A stretch of DNA of 64,000 nucleotides, taken from NCBI RefSeq assembly GCF_002105155.1, contig NW_019028979.1, forward strand, positions 1-64,000, given 5' to 3'. Numbering within the stretch: position 1 is the first letter of the stretch; each line of letters begins with the position of its first letter. Below the pieces are notes generated by a model, which was not told the origin of the DNA, made no database searches, and was given only the letters and a program-made list of their open reading frames with translations. This document shows positions 38,646 through 50,956 of the stretch, piece by piece. Origin of the DNA: Lobosporangium transversale. Lineage: Eukaryota; Mortierellomycota; Mortierellomycetes; Mortierellales; Mortierellaceae. Position numbers and translations under genes: made by a program.

Positions 38646-40298
38646 ATGTTGAATAGCATTAAGAGGGCAGGAGTGGTAAAAAACCGAAACCAACACTTTT
38701 CTCTCTCTCTCTCTCTCTCTTTTTTTTTTATTCTTTGGCTGGAATTGAATAACAGTGGTCAATTTCCAGACGTAGGGCCATGGAGACATCCTGAGGCCAG
38801 GCCACTACAGCTATCGGCGCCTCTCGGACTCGAGACTCTTCCTGGACAGCGCTTTACTAAAGTCAAGCGTAAAGCCTTTGATCTGAACTTGATGGTAGTA
38901 GGTAAATGAATAAATATTATATTATCGCATGTTCATCTCTTTTCAAAATAATACCGCATATATTATAAAAAGCTTGCTAACATTTACACTCTTCTATAAA
39001 CAATTCATAGGCGAGAGTGGACTAGGAAAGACCACATTTATGAACACACTCTTCAATTCGAATCTCAAGGAAGAGATCCCTGTAAAAAAAATTCATTCAT
39101 CTCAGACTGTCGAGATTACGCCCTCGTACTATGGTATGTTCTTAATCCGCATTTTTTTAAAAAAAAGAGCTGGCAAGGAGGCTTTAATTCAATTTAGCAC
39201 TGACAGGAGCCGTCGAATAGAAGAATGGTGGGAAATACGCAATCGTTCTAAACTTTTTTTTTTTTTTTTTTTTTTTTTTAAGAATTGGTTGAGGATGGTG
39301 TTCTGTTGAATCTTTGCGTTGTAGACACACCTGGTTTTGGTGACGAACTGAATAGGGAGCGCAAGTAAGTGACACTTTAATTGCAATCACAATCAAAATT
39401 TTGCCTTCATAAATTTTAATTTCTTTACCTTTGGACAAGAAATAATGAAATGGGCTGGGGTTTTGATGAGAGCAATAGTTAATCTCTTTTAGGCCATGTC
39501 GTTTTCTTGGACAAAAGTTTGATTATTATCTTTTTCTTTTTTCCCTCTACTGTAGTTTAGCGCCTATTATCGAATACATTGATCGGCAATATGAAGAATA
39601 CATGGCAGCAGAACGCCACCCGGGATTCCGAAAGACAATTCCGGATACCAGGATTCATGCAGTTCTCTACTTTCTCGCGCCTACTGGGCACGGGTATGTT
39701 ATTATTATTATTATTATTGTTGTTTATTTTATTTGTTTAATATGCTTTGAGGGCGTCTACTAGAGCTTTGATCAGCGGAACGCAAAAAAAAAAAAGTCTA
39801 TGGAGATGGGGGCTCATTCTAATAATTTATTAATGTTTTATCGCTTACCATTTTAGACTAAAGGAACTGGATGTTAGAGCACTGAAGAACTTGTCTGAAA
39901 AAGCGAACGTTATTCCACTCATTGCTAAGGGGGACACCATGACAGCTGAAGAAAAAGTTGCCTTTAAAAGCCTTTTGCTACGTGACTTGGAAGAATACCA
40001 AATTAGGACCTTTCCATCATCGTATCCGGATGAGGTTGATGATGCTGAGGAGTTGCTGGTATGTTATAGGTTTTAATAATAGCAGCAGCAACCAAAAAAA
40101 AAAAAAAAAAAAAAGCAAACGAGCTCATCACCCTCTTCATCCGTCTTTCTATGCCTCCATCGCTACAGAAACACATTCCATTCTCTGTCATTGGAAGTGA
40201 TAGCTTTGCGCTTGTTGGAAACATGAAAGTCCGTGCTCGTTCTTATCGATGGGGAATTGTTGAAGGTAATAGGCACAAGAAGTTGTTACCGAACAATA

Positions 40299-40340
<42 letters not shown>

Positions 40341-40871
40341 TTGAATTGAATGGAATGGAGTGAGATGGAATGAAACGGGATAAATAATACGGATGTTCAC
40401 AACTGTTTGATATTTCGTATAGTCGAGAACCCTGAACACTCGGATTTTGTTCACCTGAGAGAGCTTCTCCTAGCAACCTGTCTTCATGATCTTGTCGAGT
40501 GTACCCATGGTACTCATTACCACGCTTTCCGTGCTAAAGCTCTTCGTTCCAGAGGAAGACCCACGTCAATTTTGAAGTGTGATGATTCGTATGAATCCCA
40601 AATTATGGATGCTCGCCAGAGAAATCGACAGGAGATGGAACGTAAAGAGGAGGAAATCCGTCAAAAGTTTATTGAGAAGGTGCAGGAGAAAGAGACTGCA
40701 CTGCGTGAGCGTGAGGAACAATTGAATGCCAAGAAGGCTGAAATGGTGGCTGAATTAGAGCAGTACAAGGTATTGTTGGAGAAGGAACAGCGAGAGCTGG
40801 ATGAGTTGATTGCAAACTCGCGATCCAATACCCTGTCAAAGAGCACAAGCAAGCTAAACAAGGCCAAATGA
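38646..40871 (+). CDS. Septin GTPase
   Basis: Filament-forming GTPase of septation, hyphal tip and branch sites. Exons: first exon ending at 38901, then 39011-39133, 39283-39364, 39556-39693, 39857-40059, 40169-40265, 40423-40871. Visible: G1 GESGLGKTTFMNTLF; G3 VVDTPGFGDELN; the septin TRIHAVLYFLAPTGHGL; G4 region IPLIAKGDTM; the septin-unique element YRWGIVEVENPEHSDF with LRELLLATCLHDL; and a C-terminal coiled coil from ~residue 320 (REREEQLNAKKAEMVAELEQ), so it is of the coiled-coil class (CDC3/CDC11/CDC12-like) rather than CDC10. Which group cannot be fixed by eye. The 5' end is unsettled: the frame is open from Met 38646, but a (CT)n tract and an intron-like stretch at ~38680-38757 make a short first exon possible. 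Confidence 0.93.
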
Positions 40872-41544
40872 GCATACTTTACACCTTTTTAATTCCCTTT
40901 CTGGATGTAATCACAACCATGCATGTTCAAGCTGAATTTCCATGACTCTATCTCATATCTCCAATATTATTCTACCCAATATAATATCTGTAAGGACAAG
41001 AGTGATTTGCTCGTGAAGCAACACTTCTTTTTTAATTATTTACTTTTATTTTTGCTATAGCAATATGATCTGATGTTTGTCCATAGAAAGACCAATCTCC
41101 AGACAGGTAGTTCAAATGTTGGAGATATAAACTTTTTTTATGACTTGATGATGAATTCCATTTTAATAAATATTGTATCCAAGAAGTTGTGTAAGAGAGA
41201 CGCGACATTTTTGGAAAAAAAATAATTTAAGTGAGCGCGTGGACGGGCCATGCATGACGCCTATCATCATCCCCTTTTTCTTTATCCATGCTGCACAAAG
41301 AATTTTTTTTTTCTCTTGCCTTCTTCTTTCTTCCCTAGTTCGCTTTGCTGTTTTTTGACATTCTTTCACTCTCAACTTTCGTCGTCTACTCGCTTCCTTT
41401 CGCTCTCTCCAACACTTCAACCCGCTCTATTGTGGACAGGACAGAATTTCACCTGACGTACTCGACCAACGACAACTACAACAAAAAAAAAAAAAAAGTT
41501 GGAGCCAATTTCTTCTCCCTACATTTACTTTACTCCTTTCTGTC
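40872..41544. other. Intergenic spacer and ARL8 promoter
   Basis: No gene seen. CT-rich from 41268 to 41420, on the ARL8 coding strand, ending ~125 bp before its start codon. Confidence 0.5.
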
Positions 41545-43095
41545 ATGGCATCCATCATTCAAGCTGTGCTCGATTGGTTGAGAGGCCTTTTTTTCAAGGT
41601 ACCAGGCAACATGCACATAAATATACATATAAAAAAAAACCCCTTCCTAGCAGTTAATAATACATTGAATGTAATGTCCATGTAATCGGTCTTGACTAAC
41701 GAAATTGACCTTTCTCATATTCATTTTCAATCATTGTAAACCACCAGACTGAGATGGAATTAACCTTAGTTGGACTACAGAACAGTGGAAAGACTACTCT
41801 CGTGAATGTTATTGCGGTACGTTATTTAATAACATCAAGGATGTTGAAATAAGCTTTTTTTATTATTTCCTCAGCAGCTCGCAGGAAGGAAGTAATGCAC
41901 GCAAGCCACCTGGCAATGCTTGGTAACTTGGGCGCTTAAAGGTTCTTGTGTAGACGATATGGTCCTAGTCGAGAATAGTGACCTAAAGATAACTTTTATC
42001 ATGGATAGATGAAAGAGGAAAGGGGAGGCGAAAAACACAATCTCCGTTACTGATTCCGAAGCGAAGGAACCCATGAAGAATAGAAAAAAAAAAAAAAAAG
42101 AAAAGGCTGGAAAGAAAGTTGCAGGGAGTGCAAAGTGGTCTTAGACCCGTGATCTTTGTGGATCTCTTGTCAACCTCATATCTTAATTTTTTTTTATTTG
42201 CAAAAATCCTTCCCCTATTTTTTTTTTATGCGGACGTTACCATTTTTCAAGAAAGTAAAAAGCCCTTTTGCTCGAGGATTTCAGCATGTTTGCTAACTTT
42301 TATTTTATTTTATTTATCTCATGTGATCGTAGTCTGGTCAATTTTCAGAGGATATGATCCCTACAGTTGGTTTCAACATGCGCAAGGTCACCAAAGGCAA
42401 TGTTACCATGAAGCTTTGGGACATTGGTGGTCAACCACGGTTTAGGAGTATGTGGGAGCGATATTGTCGAGGAGTGAATGCAATAGTGTAAGTTTTTTTC
42501 TTATGTTTATTTGCTAGTATGGTTTAGAATGATAGATGAGAAAATAAACACATTGATTGTTATGTCCTTACTCATTCTTCTCCCCTTAACATCTTTAAAT
42601 AAACCATTTGTTACTGTTATCATTCTTATGCTTGGATAGATTTGTGCTCGACTCAGCAGATCATGATAAGCTAGATGCAGCAAGAACAGAACTTCGGAAC
42701 TTGCTGGATAAACCACAGTTAGCAACCATTCCTGTGCTTGTACTCGGCAACAAAAACGATCTACCGGGGGCATTATCTGTTGAGCAGATTATTGAAGCCA
42801 TGTATGTCATTCTTTTGTTTGTTGCTGTTGTTGCTGCTGTTGTTGTTGTCACTGTTATTGTAGAAGATATCAATATTTGGAAGCAATCTTTTAAAAAAAA
42901 TTCAATCAATCTGCCAATCTGCCTCCTGCAAAACAATAACATTGAGATCTCCCTTTTAATATTTCAAATGATGTTCACAGGAATCTGAAGCATATTGCCA
43001 GTCGTGAAGTTTCATGCTATTCAATTTCAGCTAAGAATCAGGTTAATATTGATGTTACGCTTCAATGGCTGATCAAGAAGGGCAAGGGCAAATAA
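41545..43095 (+). CDS. ARL8: ARL8 Arf-like small GTPase
   Basis: Small GTPase that in animals couples lysosomes to kinesin; fungal orthologues are assumed to act on vacuoles or vesicles. Five exons: 41545-41598, 41748-41816, 42333-42487, 42640-42801, 42981-43095; 555 nt, 184 aa, the usual length. Visible: the amphipathic N-terminus of Arl8 with no Gly2 (so no myristoylation site); G1 [10 protein letters not shown]; switch [13 protein letters not shown]3 [14 protein letters not shown]4 [10 protein letters not shown]; and the Arl8 signature [17 protein letters not shown] with TLQWLIK at the end. Intron 2 is ~515 bp and carries stop codons in every frame. Confidence 0.97.
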
Positions 43096-43178
43096 AGTAA
43101 ATCCTTGAAAAGTAGATTTGCGATGTCGTTGTAATCTTTCAAAAACGAAAATGGCTAAATAATAAAATTAACAAGTAA

Positions 43179-43725
43179 GGTGACTGTTCGATGCTTGTTG
43201 GTTTTCCAAATCTGCTCTGATTTCACCGTAACTTTGCGGAATTGATTAGCATCCCCTGAATAGCTGCCATCCAGAGGGACTACTTCGAATGGACAGGATT
43301 TACTGTGTCGTTCAAAACAATAAAACTTGACTGAAAGTCTGCTAATCCCCAAACCATGAGACAAATAATGCCTCTGAACGCTTCAGTAGGATTATGGCGT
43401 GCTTTTGGGGTGCAGAAAAGACAACATTGTCTCTTTTGAGCAATGAAGGATATAGGGTTTGTTCCTTAGGGCAAACTTTTTGAAGCCACGCTTGTTGCTA
43501 GCAAAAACACAAATGGCTCCCGTTTTCCGCATACTTTCAGCGCTTCCACAATCCAAGGACTGTGATGTAGCCATTAAATATTACATGTTTGTCGAAGCAT
43601 TGACACATCCCTTGCAAAAGTTCAGATGTACGCTAAGAATATTGTTTAAGGGACGTGGAGTAGTCAATGACATGTGGCAGTGTTCAAGTGTTTATACAGT
43701 ATTAAATGGAGTCCGAACAGTCGCC
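43179..43725. mobile_element. Candidate PIF/Harbinger-like miniature element (MITE)
   Basis: A 547-bp segment whose ends are inverted repeats, GGTGACTGTTCG on the left and CGAACAGTCGCC on the right (11 of 12 paired), each flanked outside by TAA. A three-base TAA/TTA duplication is the hallmark of PIF/Harbinger insertion. Inside there is only short open frame (43459-43728 plus; 43392-43574 minus) with no transposase motif I recognise. The short repeat could arise by chance, so copies elsewhere are needed. Confidence 0.5.
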
Positions 43726-43728
43726 TAA

Positions 43729-44451
43729 AAGAATATACGAGGAAAAAGATGTAAGACGCCATCTCACGCGATGATGAGATTGCCACAACCGAAAAGATTT
43801 GTTTAAATGTTTATGATAGCTAAAATCGTGGAGAGGACCCGACTGATCATCTTTCCAGTGACGTTCATACACTTCCTTTTATACCAAACATATTTGTATA
43901 TTAAAGATGGCTGCGCCCAGCGGTGAAACCCACCTTGACAAGTCAATAGTATTTTTCAAAATCCTGTAATCAAAATTCTGCTTGCAATAGGAGTATCGCT
44001 ACGCCTGCATTTCCTTTATTATTTTTTATATTTACGGGTTTTTACAGATCATTCATGCCTTTTTCTTCAATCTCTTTATCTCAACTTCTGGAATCCATAT
44101 CAGCCTTTCTCTCTCTCTCTCTTTTTTTTTTTTTTTATTCACTATAAATCCTCTTGTTGAATTTTGCTTTGGTCCTCTCTCTTTTGAAGGTAACCAAGAG
44201 TACGAAGCATACATTTAAGCTGTCTTTTTATTATTGTTATTATCTCCCCTTGCTTTCCTTTGTTTATTTATTCATTATTTTTTCAATCTCGTTCGTATTG
44301 ATTGTTTGCTCCTGTATGAAGCCGATGTCAATTAAGGATCTAGTATTAGTGATAACTACAAAATGTGAAAAAAAAAAAAAAAAGAGAAGAAATAAAAAAT
44401 AAAAAATAAAAAAGGAAAACACTCCTACTACTCGGACTTTTTATCATCTCC
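43729..44451. other. Intergenic spacer
   Basis: No gene seen. CT run at 44108-44138 and an A run at 44367-44385. Lies between the candidate MITE and the 3' end of the four-TM gene. Confidence 0.45.
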
Positions 44452-46269
44452 TCAAGACCAATCATCATAACGACGCGAATGCCATTGGGAGGTGTACTCT
44501 GCGCCGTGCAACATTACAGATGGTTCAGGCTCTGGTTCAGGTTTCTTCTTCGGTTCCTCCTTCTTAGGAGATGGCTGTTGTCTTTGCACCCTGTTACCAT
44601 TATTACCACCATTGTTTTTGCTCTTATTCTGGTGAACACTATTGCTACTGAGGTTGGTCCGTGATACATTTACAGACAACGTATTAGAATTCTGCTGTCG
44701 ATACTGTGATGGCATCGCCGGCATTGGGGGCTGTTCTTCATCTTCTAACGATCCAGAGCCCCATCCAGCACCAAAGAACGATGATAGTCGGCTCGATAGC
44801 GACGTGTTTGAGCCGCGTCGACTCAATTGCCTATGTGGGATTTGCTGTTGCTGAAGCCGTTGACGCTGTTGACGCTGTTGATGATGCTTTCGGTAGCTTG
44901 AGGGCGTAAAGTTTGTAAAATCATCGTCGTCGTCGTCATTATCCCCATCCAGTCCAAATGCAGATGTTGAGCGGAATTGAGAGGCAATTGGGGTTACGAA
45001 AGCAGGTTTTGGCTGCTGGATCATCTCCTGCTGTGATGCCAGATTTTCAGGATGAACTGTCTGTCGACGTACAATTTTCTTACTTCCGCCAAGCCCAATC
45101 TTCATATCGAATTCTTCCTCAGACATCATGTTGGATCCTCCGACAATGGCCTCTCCTTGCGCCCAACCGTCGTCCTCACCCCACCACCATAAACCACGAT
45201 CGATAGTTCCACATACAATGACAAGAGAAATAGGGATCCAGAGTAAAAAGACAACGACATCAAACACAATAGCTACATTGACGCCTCGGCATTGAGCAAC
45301 ATAGCCGTCCTTATCTGAGAGTCGACCCGTCCAGCAATCAGTTTTTGCACCATAGTTCTTATCAGAAGCTAAAGCCATCCAGCTAAAGAAATTAAAGATA
45401 GTCAAAAGAACTGAAATGATGATGGTGGCAGTCTGGGTGGCGGGGTGGTTGATAACACGTGGTAGAAGTGCACGTTGACTTTGACGGACCAAGAACGGAC
45501 AGAGCGACTGCCAGATGGCTGAAAGTGAAGTGAATATAGTTGCAATCAGGACTAGATTTTGCACAAAGAAAAGTAACAGCAGTAAGGTTGGAATTGATTA
45601 GCAACGCATTCAAATGTATCGCAATCACAAGTGAATTGATAACAACATTAGCAACAGTGAAAAAAAAAAAAAAAAAAAAAAAAAATGAGAGCAATTCATC
45701 TTCATTGTTGCACACAAATATATCAAAGAAAATACATGCGAACTAGTTATGAAAAAGGAGGCTGAGAGTGGAACATGAATGATGGAATTATGGTTGTCTG
45801 GCTTAGTTTGCTTACAGAATGTATACGAAGGGGCCTTAAAGTTGACAGCATCGAACTTGTTCCTATTTTTGAAAATATCAAGGGTGTGTGTCAAATATAT
45901 TTGAGCACGCGTCAGTTTTTGGTTCTGGACGTTGTTGATGAAAGGGGAATCTTATGTCATACCAAGGATTCAAGGAACTGTGTACATCATTGAGCACGCA
46001 TCACAAGCAGATAGACATGGGATATAGAGAGCAATGGCTCTAGATATGAAGCCAAAGATATCCAAGGTCATTCTATTTCCTCCCTCTGCAGGTTTTATAA
46101 ACATCGCACCATTTATAATTTTGCTCAATTATGGACAAGTACACAAAATAGTTCATCCTGAAGGGAGAAAGGTGTTGTTTATGGTTTTGGATTGGCAACA
46201 AACAAGTGGCAAGTCGCGCGATGCATTGTACCCGATTTGCTTCATCTTGTTGCCAAAGAAAAAAGAAGG

Positions 46270-46302
<33 letters not shown>

Positions 46303-46860
46303 CCTTTACCTGAAAGCATAGGCAGGCATCATAGCGAGCCAGGACATGGTTCCAAAGAGAGCCAATAATGCCCACAATAACTGGAGTCGCTCGACTGTAG
46401 CCATCTTCATGACGTTGAGTCGCATTCGCTTCCATCTCGTAGGGGCCGAGGAAGACATATTAGGTGAAGGAGCACGTGAAGGGAGGCGTGCACTGTCCGT
46501 GCTTGAAACACTTGTGTTTCCAGTAGGGGCGAAGTTTACTTTTGTCTGAGATGGAGTGACAGAGGTTGTGTTTTGGGTATAATCAATGGTATAGGTGGGT
46601 GGGGCCGAGTGAATTGTCGATGAAGACGAAGACAAAGAGAGGGATATGGAGAGAGGCGAAGATGGTTGAGGATGTTCTGGATGGACGGTCGGCGAACCAG
46701 CACGCGAGGTGCTGTTATTGTAAGTATTATCGTTGCTGATGGCTTCTGAGCCAAGGGAAGGGTTATTATTATTGCTGTTGAGATTATGATTAGAGCTATT
46801 ATGACTTTGGGCCGCTGCGTTTGCTTTGCGGTGCGAATGGTATGCGGAGTAGGAGGACAT
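44452..46860 (-). CDS. Four-transmembrane protein of unknown function
   Basis: Two long coding blocks on the minus strand: 46310-46860 and 44452-45551. The N-terminal ~150 residues are Ser/Asn/Pro-rich and end in a basic stretch. Four membrane helices follow: LLWALLALFGTMSWLAMM, NLVLIATIFTSLSAIW, TATIIISVLLTIFNFFSWMA and VAIVFDVVVFLLWIPISLVI. A ~200-residue tail is rich in Asp (seven in a row), Gln and Pro, with PEPEPEPSVML near the end. The layout resembles MARVEL-type fungal membrane proteins, but I see no decisive motif. The two blocks are out of phase by one base at the obvious splice sites, so either a small exon lies between 45552 and 46309 or a base is wrong. Confidence 0.72.
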
Positions 46861-47701
46861 GAATGCCTTGAATATTGGATCGTATTAAAAATGTGTGCTG
46901 CAGGGGGTGCAGAGTGAGGAATGGGTCGTAAGAGAAAGTAGTGATATTATAGTAGAGTAATACTTAATCGCACGCGAAAGGCGGAGTGAGGATAGAGAGT
47001 GAGGATAGAGAGGGTTGTGAAGGAGAAAGAAAGAAAGAGAAAAAAGAGAGAGATAGAAAGAGAGGGAGAGCAGAGAAGGATGTGGAGGAGAGGAATGGGA
47101 AATGAGGAATGGAAAGAGAAGAAGAGAAAGTAAATCGAGTAGTGAAGGAACGAAAAGGAAATGTGAAGGAGAGCAGAGATGGACAAATATATTGGTCTAT
47201 GCATTAGAAAAATATTTATGAACCCATGCTAACTGACAACCCAATCCATGCACGCCCATGCATGTCCATGGCCCCCGTTGGGTTCCTTCGCTCCCCTTCT
47301 TCCTTTTTCCTCTTACTGTAAACATACCTAATTGCACACAATCATGGATACATCGATTGTATAACGATTGTATATAACGATTGTAACGATTGTAACGATT
47401 GTAACTTTTTTTTTTTTTTTTTTTTTTTTTGCACGCGCTGTTTCTTTTTGTTTATGTCCGTCCATGCCTTTGTCTTAGTCTCATCAAACTTAGTCTAGTA
47501 AATCAAGCTCGTCTGAGTCTGAGGCAACTAGTCTACATGTATGCTTTATTTATTTTTTATTTTTTTTATTGCTTGTATTCGCTACTTTCCTTCTCGGTTT
47601 ATTTCCAATGCAACTTGTGGTTCCGAGTCTTCAAGAGTGAACAAAAGGAACTAAAAAGTAAAAAAGAAAAAAAAAAAGTAAAAAAAACAAAGGAGATATG
47701 C

Positions 47702-47758
<57 letters not shown>

Positions 47759-48307
47759 TACATGTTTATATTTTTGGCCTTGTGAACTATATCTCTGCTC
47801 TTCTCTCCGTTCCTCACTTCACCTCACCTTGGGCTCTCGGACATAAATCAATAAAGCACCGTCGCTCATTTTTTTTTAAATTTATTCCCTTTTTGTGGAT
47901 AGATGGCAGGAAAACAGCAAATAGCGTGCTCTCAAAAAAAAAAAAAAAAAAAAAAAAAAAGGTGAAGAGAGTTTGTTTTTAAAAAGAAAAGAATGTATGC
48001 CATTGTGATAGTCGTACAGATAGAAGGTAGAACACATTTCCTCTATGTCTTTTCACTATTGCTGGACAAATCGCTTCGAGTATTCCTTTAGATCGTGGGA
48101 AGGAAAGACGTCAAGATCATGAACATTCCGACCCCTTGTTCTTTCTTCCGACATTGATCTCAAACTTTTTCCTCTGCTTGCGCACGGATCCATTCTCACT
48201 TGTATCATTAATGGCTCGAGTGATTTTTTTTTGTCTTTATCTTTAATATATGGAAGCGCTATACAAGCAATATATTTTCTTTTTGTTTTTCTTCATAAAT
48301 AGTCGCA
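46861..48307. other. Intergenic region with microsatellites
   Basis: No gene seen. GA-rich at 46980-47175 (CT-rich leader of the 46860 gene). ACGATTGTA-type repeats at 47354-47406, then a T run, and a (TA)n microsatellite (listed separately). Confidence 0.5.
47703..47753 (+). repeat. (TA)n microsatellite, about 25 units
   Basis: An uninterrupted TA dinucleotide run of about 50 bp. Confidence 0.95.
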
Positions 48308-48532
48308 TTAACAAGTTCCTGCTGCCTTTGTGTTCAGAATCAACCCCACAATCATTCCGTACAGTCCCAAAACTTCTGCGAAAATCAGTACCAACACCAT
48401 TGCTACAAATAGCCTTGGCTGATAAGCATATCCTCGGACACACTAACGAAATCAAATATAAGGATTGAAGAACAAAGGTTATGCTACCGTTAATCTTCAA
48501 GACATAAAAAAGCGTCAACTTCTCGTGAGCTG

Positions 48533-48566
<34 letters not shown>

Positions 48567-49896
48567 CAGAGCTCAAGGACTGCACGTTCCATGAAGCTAA
48601 ATACACGCCATTAAAACAATGATTTATAAAATAATAGTAATAATAATAATAAAGCATGCTTGCTACGCTCTAGACTTTTTTTGCGCGCGTACTTACCACG
48701 TCGCCTACAATACCAATCGCGTATCCTGCCGCCAATCCTGTCAATCCGACACAGAGACCAGCACCAAGATGTACAAAACCACTAAAATTTCATGATGATA
48801 ATGTAATATACAAAAGCGTTATTGTCAGTACAACTCCATCATTGGTACAAAGTTCGTAAATCTGATAGTTCTTTGTTGCCACTTACGAATATAAAGAATA
48901 TCCCGTTGCAGATACTACATTATTAAATAAAAATAGGCAGATAAGTCATAAAAATAAAAAAAGTTAGATAGAGAATGCATGTGCATGGTATCTCAGTAAG
49001 ATCAGCAATGAGAACCGTCGCTCCAATTGAAGAGTCCATGGCTACGATTCCTGTTCAATAAGTGTCTCCATTTGTCTCTAGCCATAAAAAATACAACAAA
49101 ATGCAAACGATATTACGTACATGATCCTGCAATCAGAACAGAAATAACTAGTCCATAGACTGAAATAATACCAGCCATGACGACGGGGATAAGTGCCTAT
49201 GATTAGAAGACCAAAAAAAAAAAAAAAAAAAAAAAAAACACCCAAGGATATAACAATTAATTGGAATACATAACTGATTGGCGCAATGGAGGCAATAGTA
49301 TTAGAAATAAAAAATAAAAAATAGTAAGATGCTGACCTTCATCATGAGTTCTGGACGGAAGGTTCCCATGCCCGAGATACCGATTCCAGATTTGAAAGTA
49401 CCATATCCTGCTCCCATGCCTTGGATTTGCAAGTCAACCAGTCGAAGTTAACACATAAAGTACATAGTGAAAAAAAATAAAATAAAAATGTTACGCATAT
49501 GAGATCATGCGCTTTAAAGTCAGTCAGTCTGTTAACCAGCTGAGTCCATGGAAATCAGGGGTACATAATTGAATATCCAGCATCCTTTTTGTCCAACTGT
49601 GACCCAAGAGAAAAGGAAAAAAAAAAAAAAAAAAAGACATGCAACAAGAGAAGAAAACCGAAGTGAGGGAGATTCTATGATGAGGAACATACTGCTGAAA
49701 ACCATCTATTGAAACCAAGTGGGGAGAAGTGATTAGTCTCAGTTTCTTGATATAAATGGAAAGTATGCATGACATGCTTCACATGCTCCAATCAAACAAA
49801 GCGAAAGGACATTACAGCGCTGGCAACACCCATGAGTCCAAAGAATGGCGCGAAGGGAGGACAAAAGTCGGACGCAATCGGTGGTAGAGTGGCCAT
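48308..49896 (-). CDS. V-type ATPase proteolipid subunit c (VMA3/VMA11 family)
   Basis: Membrane rotor subunit of the vacuolar proton pump. Seven exons: 49816-49896, 49693-49705, 49337-49419, 49121-49196, 48887-48914, 48697-48781, 48308-48442; exactly 501 nt, 166 aa. Visible: [34 protein letters not shown]; helix 2 [39 protein letters not shown]; and helix 4 with the proton-carrying Glu in [16 protein letters not shown]. Exon 2 is only 13 nt (it encodes MVFS plus one base), exon 5 is 28 nt. Subunits c and c' cannot be separated by eye; c'' is excluded by length. A frame at 49021-49070 resembling an exon (MDSSIG...) is not needed, because skipping it gives the family-typical short loop. Confidence 0.95.
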
Positions 49897-50956
49897 TATG
49901 TCGAAAGCAGTGGTGGAAAAAGAATAGCCAAAGATGTGAACGATTAAGGAAGAGAGTGAATGAATACAGTGAAAAAAAGGAGCAAGGGAAATGAAAAAGT
50001 AGTCAGCTCCCATGCTGTGTCGCGGACGTCACGGTCTAGGATATGAAATAGTACATCGGTGGCCTAAAATTTTTATTGGCTATGAATTGAGCATTGATCC
50101 GCTGTGCAGTCCTCCATCATTTCACGCAAACTAGTCGATCCTGGCCACTTGTTAGATATCACTGATGCCTGCTTGCAGCCTTACCTCGCTCCCGCTCATA
50201 ACAATCTGGTTGCTATTATGTAATATCCTGCTTTTACACTAGCCTATGAAAGAGACTCAGACAAGGCAATTCATACCTCGTATTGAAAAAGGGTTCTTGA
50301 CTATGGATTTCCCAAACCCGTATTCTGTATTAATGGAGATGAACTCTTACAAGAATGGGTTTACGCCCCTAAGGTGAAGCCTATTGCGCGGCACGGGAGT
50401 ACAAAGAGCAAGTGAGCATTTTATAAAAACACCCGTTGGATGTGTCTAAGTGTTATTTCCAATGTACCAGCAGACAGGTCAATGTTGGAGGACTGCGGCT
50501 AAAAACTCACAAATTTGAGATAGACTCTGAGAACGAGAGAAGTAAATCCAGGCAACGAGATTATTTCCAGAACCTTGAATATATTTAACAATAAGAAGAT
50601 ACAGCCAACTTTGCAATCAATATCGTAGGATTGATTTCTTATGTATGAAGTAACAAGGGTCCCCCTAATCCTGCGCCTCTCGTGTCCTTAGTTGAAAGTT
50701 CCTTGTATCATATCGACAATGACAATAGAGAAACGAATTGGTTGTCATTGTTTTTTAACCTTCAAACCCTCTATTCAATTCTATCTTTAATCTAACAACA
50801 TTATTAAGACTATTAACGCCAACATTAACTTCAATAATAAAGACAACAATATCCCGAGTAAGCCTTTGTCATCCGCCACATTCCGAGCCTACCAGCAGCA
50901 GAGACTGATTTTTTTTTTTTTCTTTAAGCTTATCCAGTAAAGATCAATACGCACTC
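49897..50956. other. Intergenic region, possible degenerate coding remnant
   Basis: 1.06 kb with no intact frame. Around 50230-50400 the plus strand has short protein-like stretches in shifting frames (for example DYGFPKPVF and DELLQEWVY), which may be a decayed gene or chance. Nothing recognised. Confidence 0.4.

Noticed and set aside
47354-47406. ACGATTGTA repeats, considered as telomere-like
   Set aside because: Imperfect, short and internal; not a TTAGGG-type array.
48960-49070. Possible extra V-ATPase exon beginning CCATGGACTCTTC
   Set aside because: No usable donor follows it, and skipping it gives correct phases and the family-typical loop between helices 2 and 3.
50230-50400. Possible retroelement or gene fragment
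   Set aside because: Only short stretches in shifting frames with no motif; not enough to annotate as a pseudogene.
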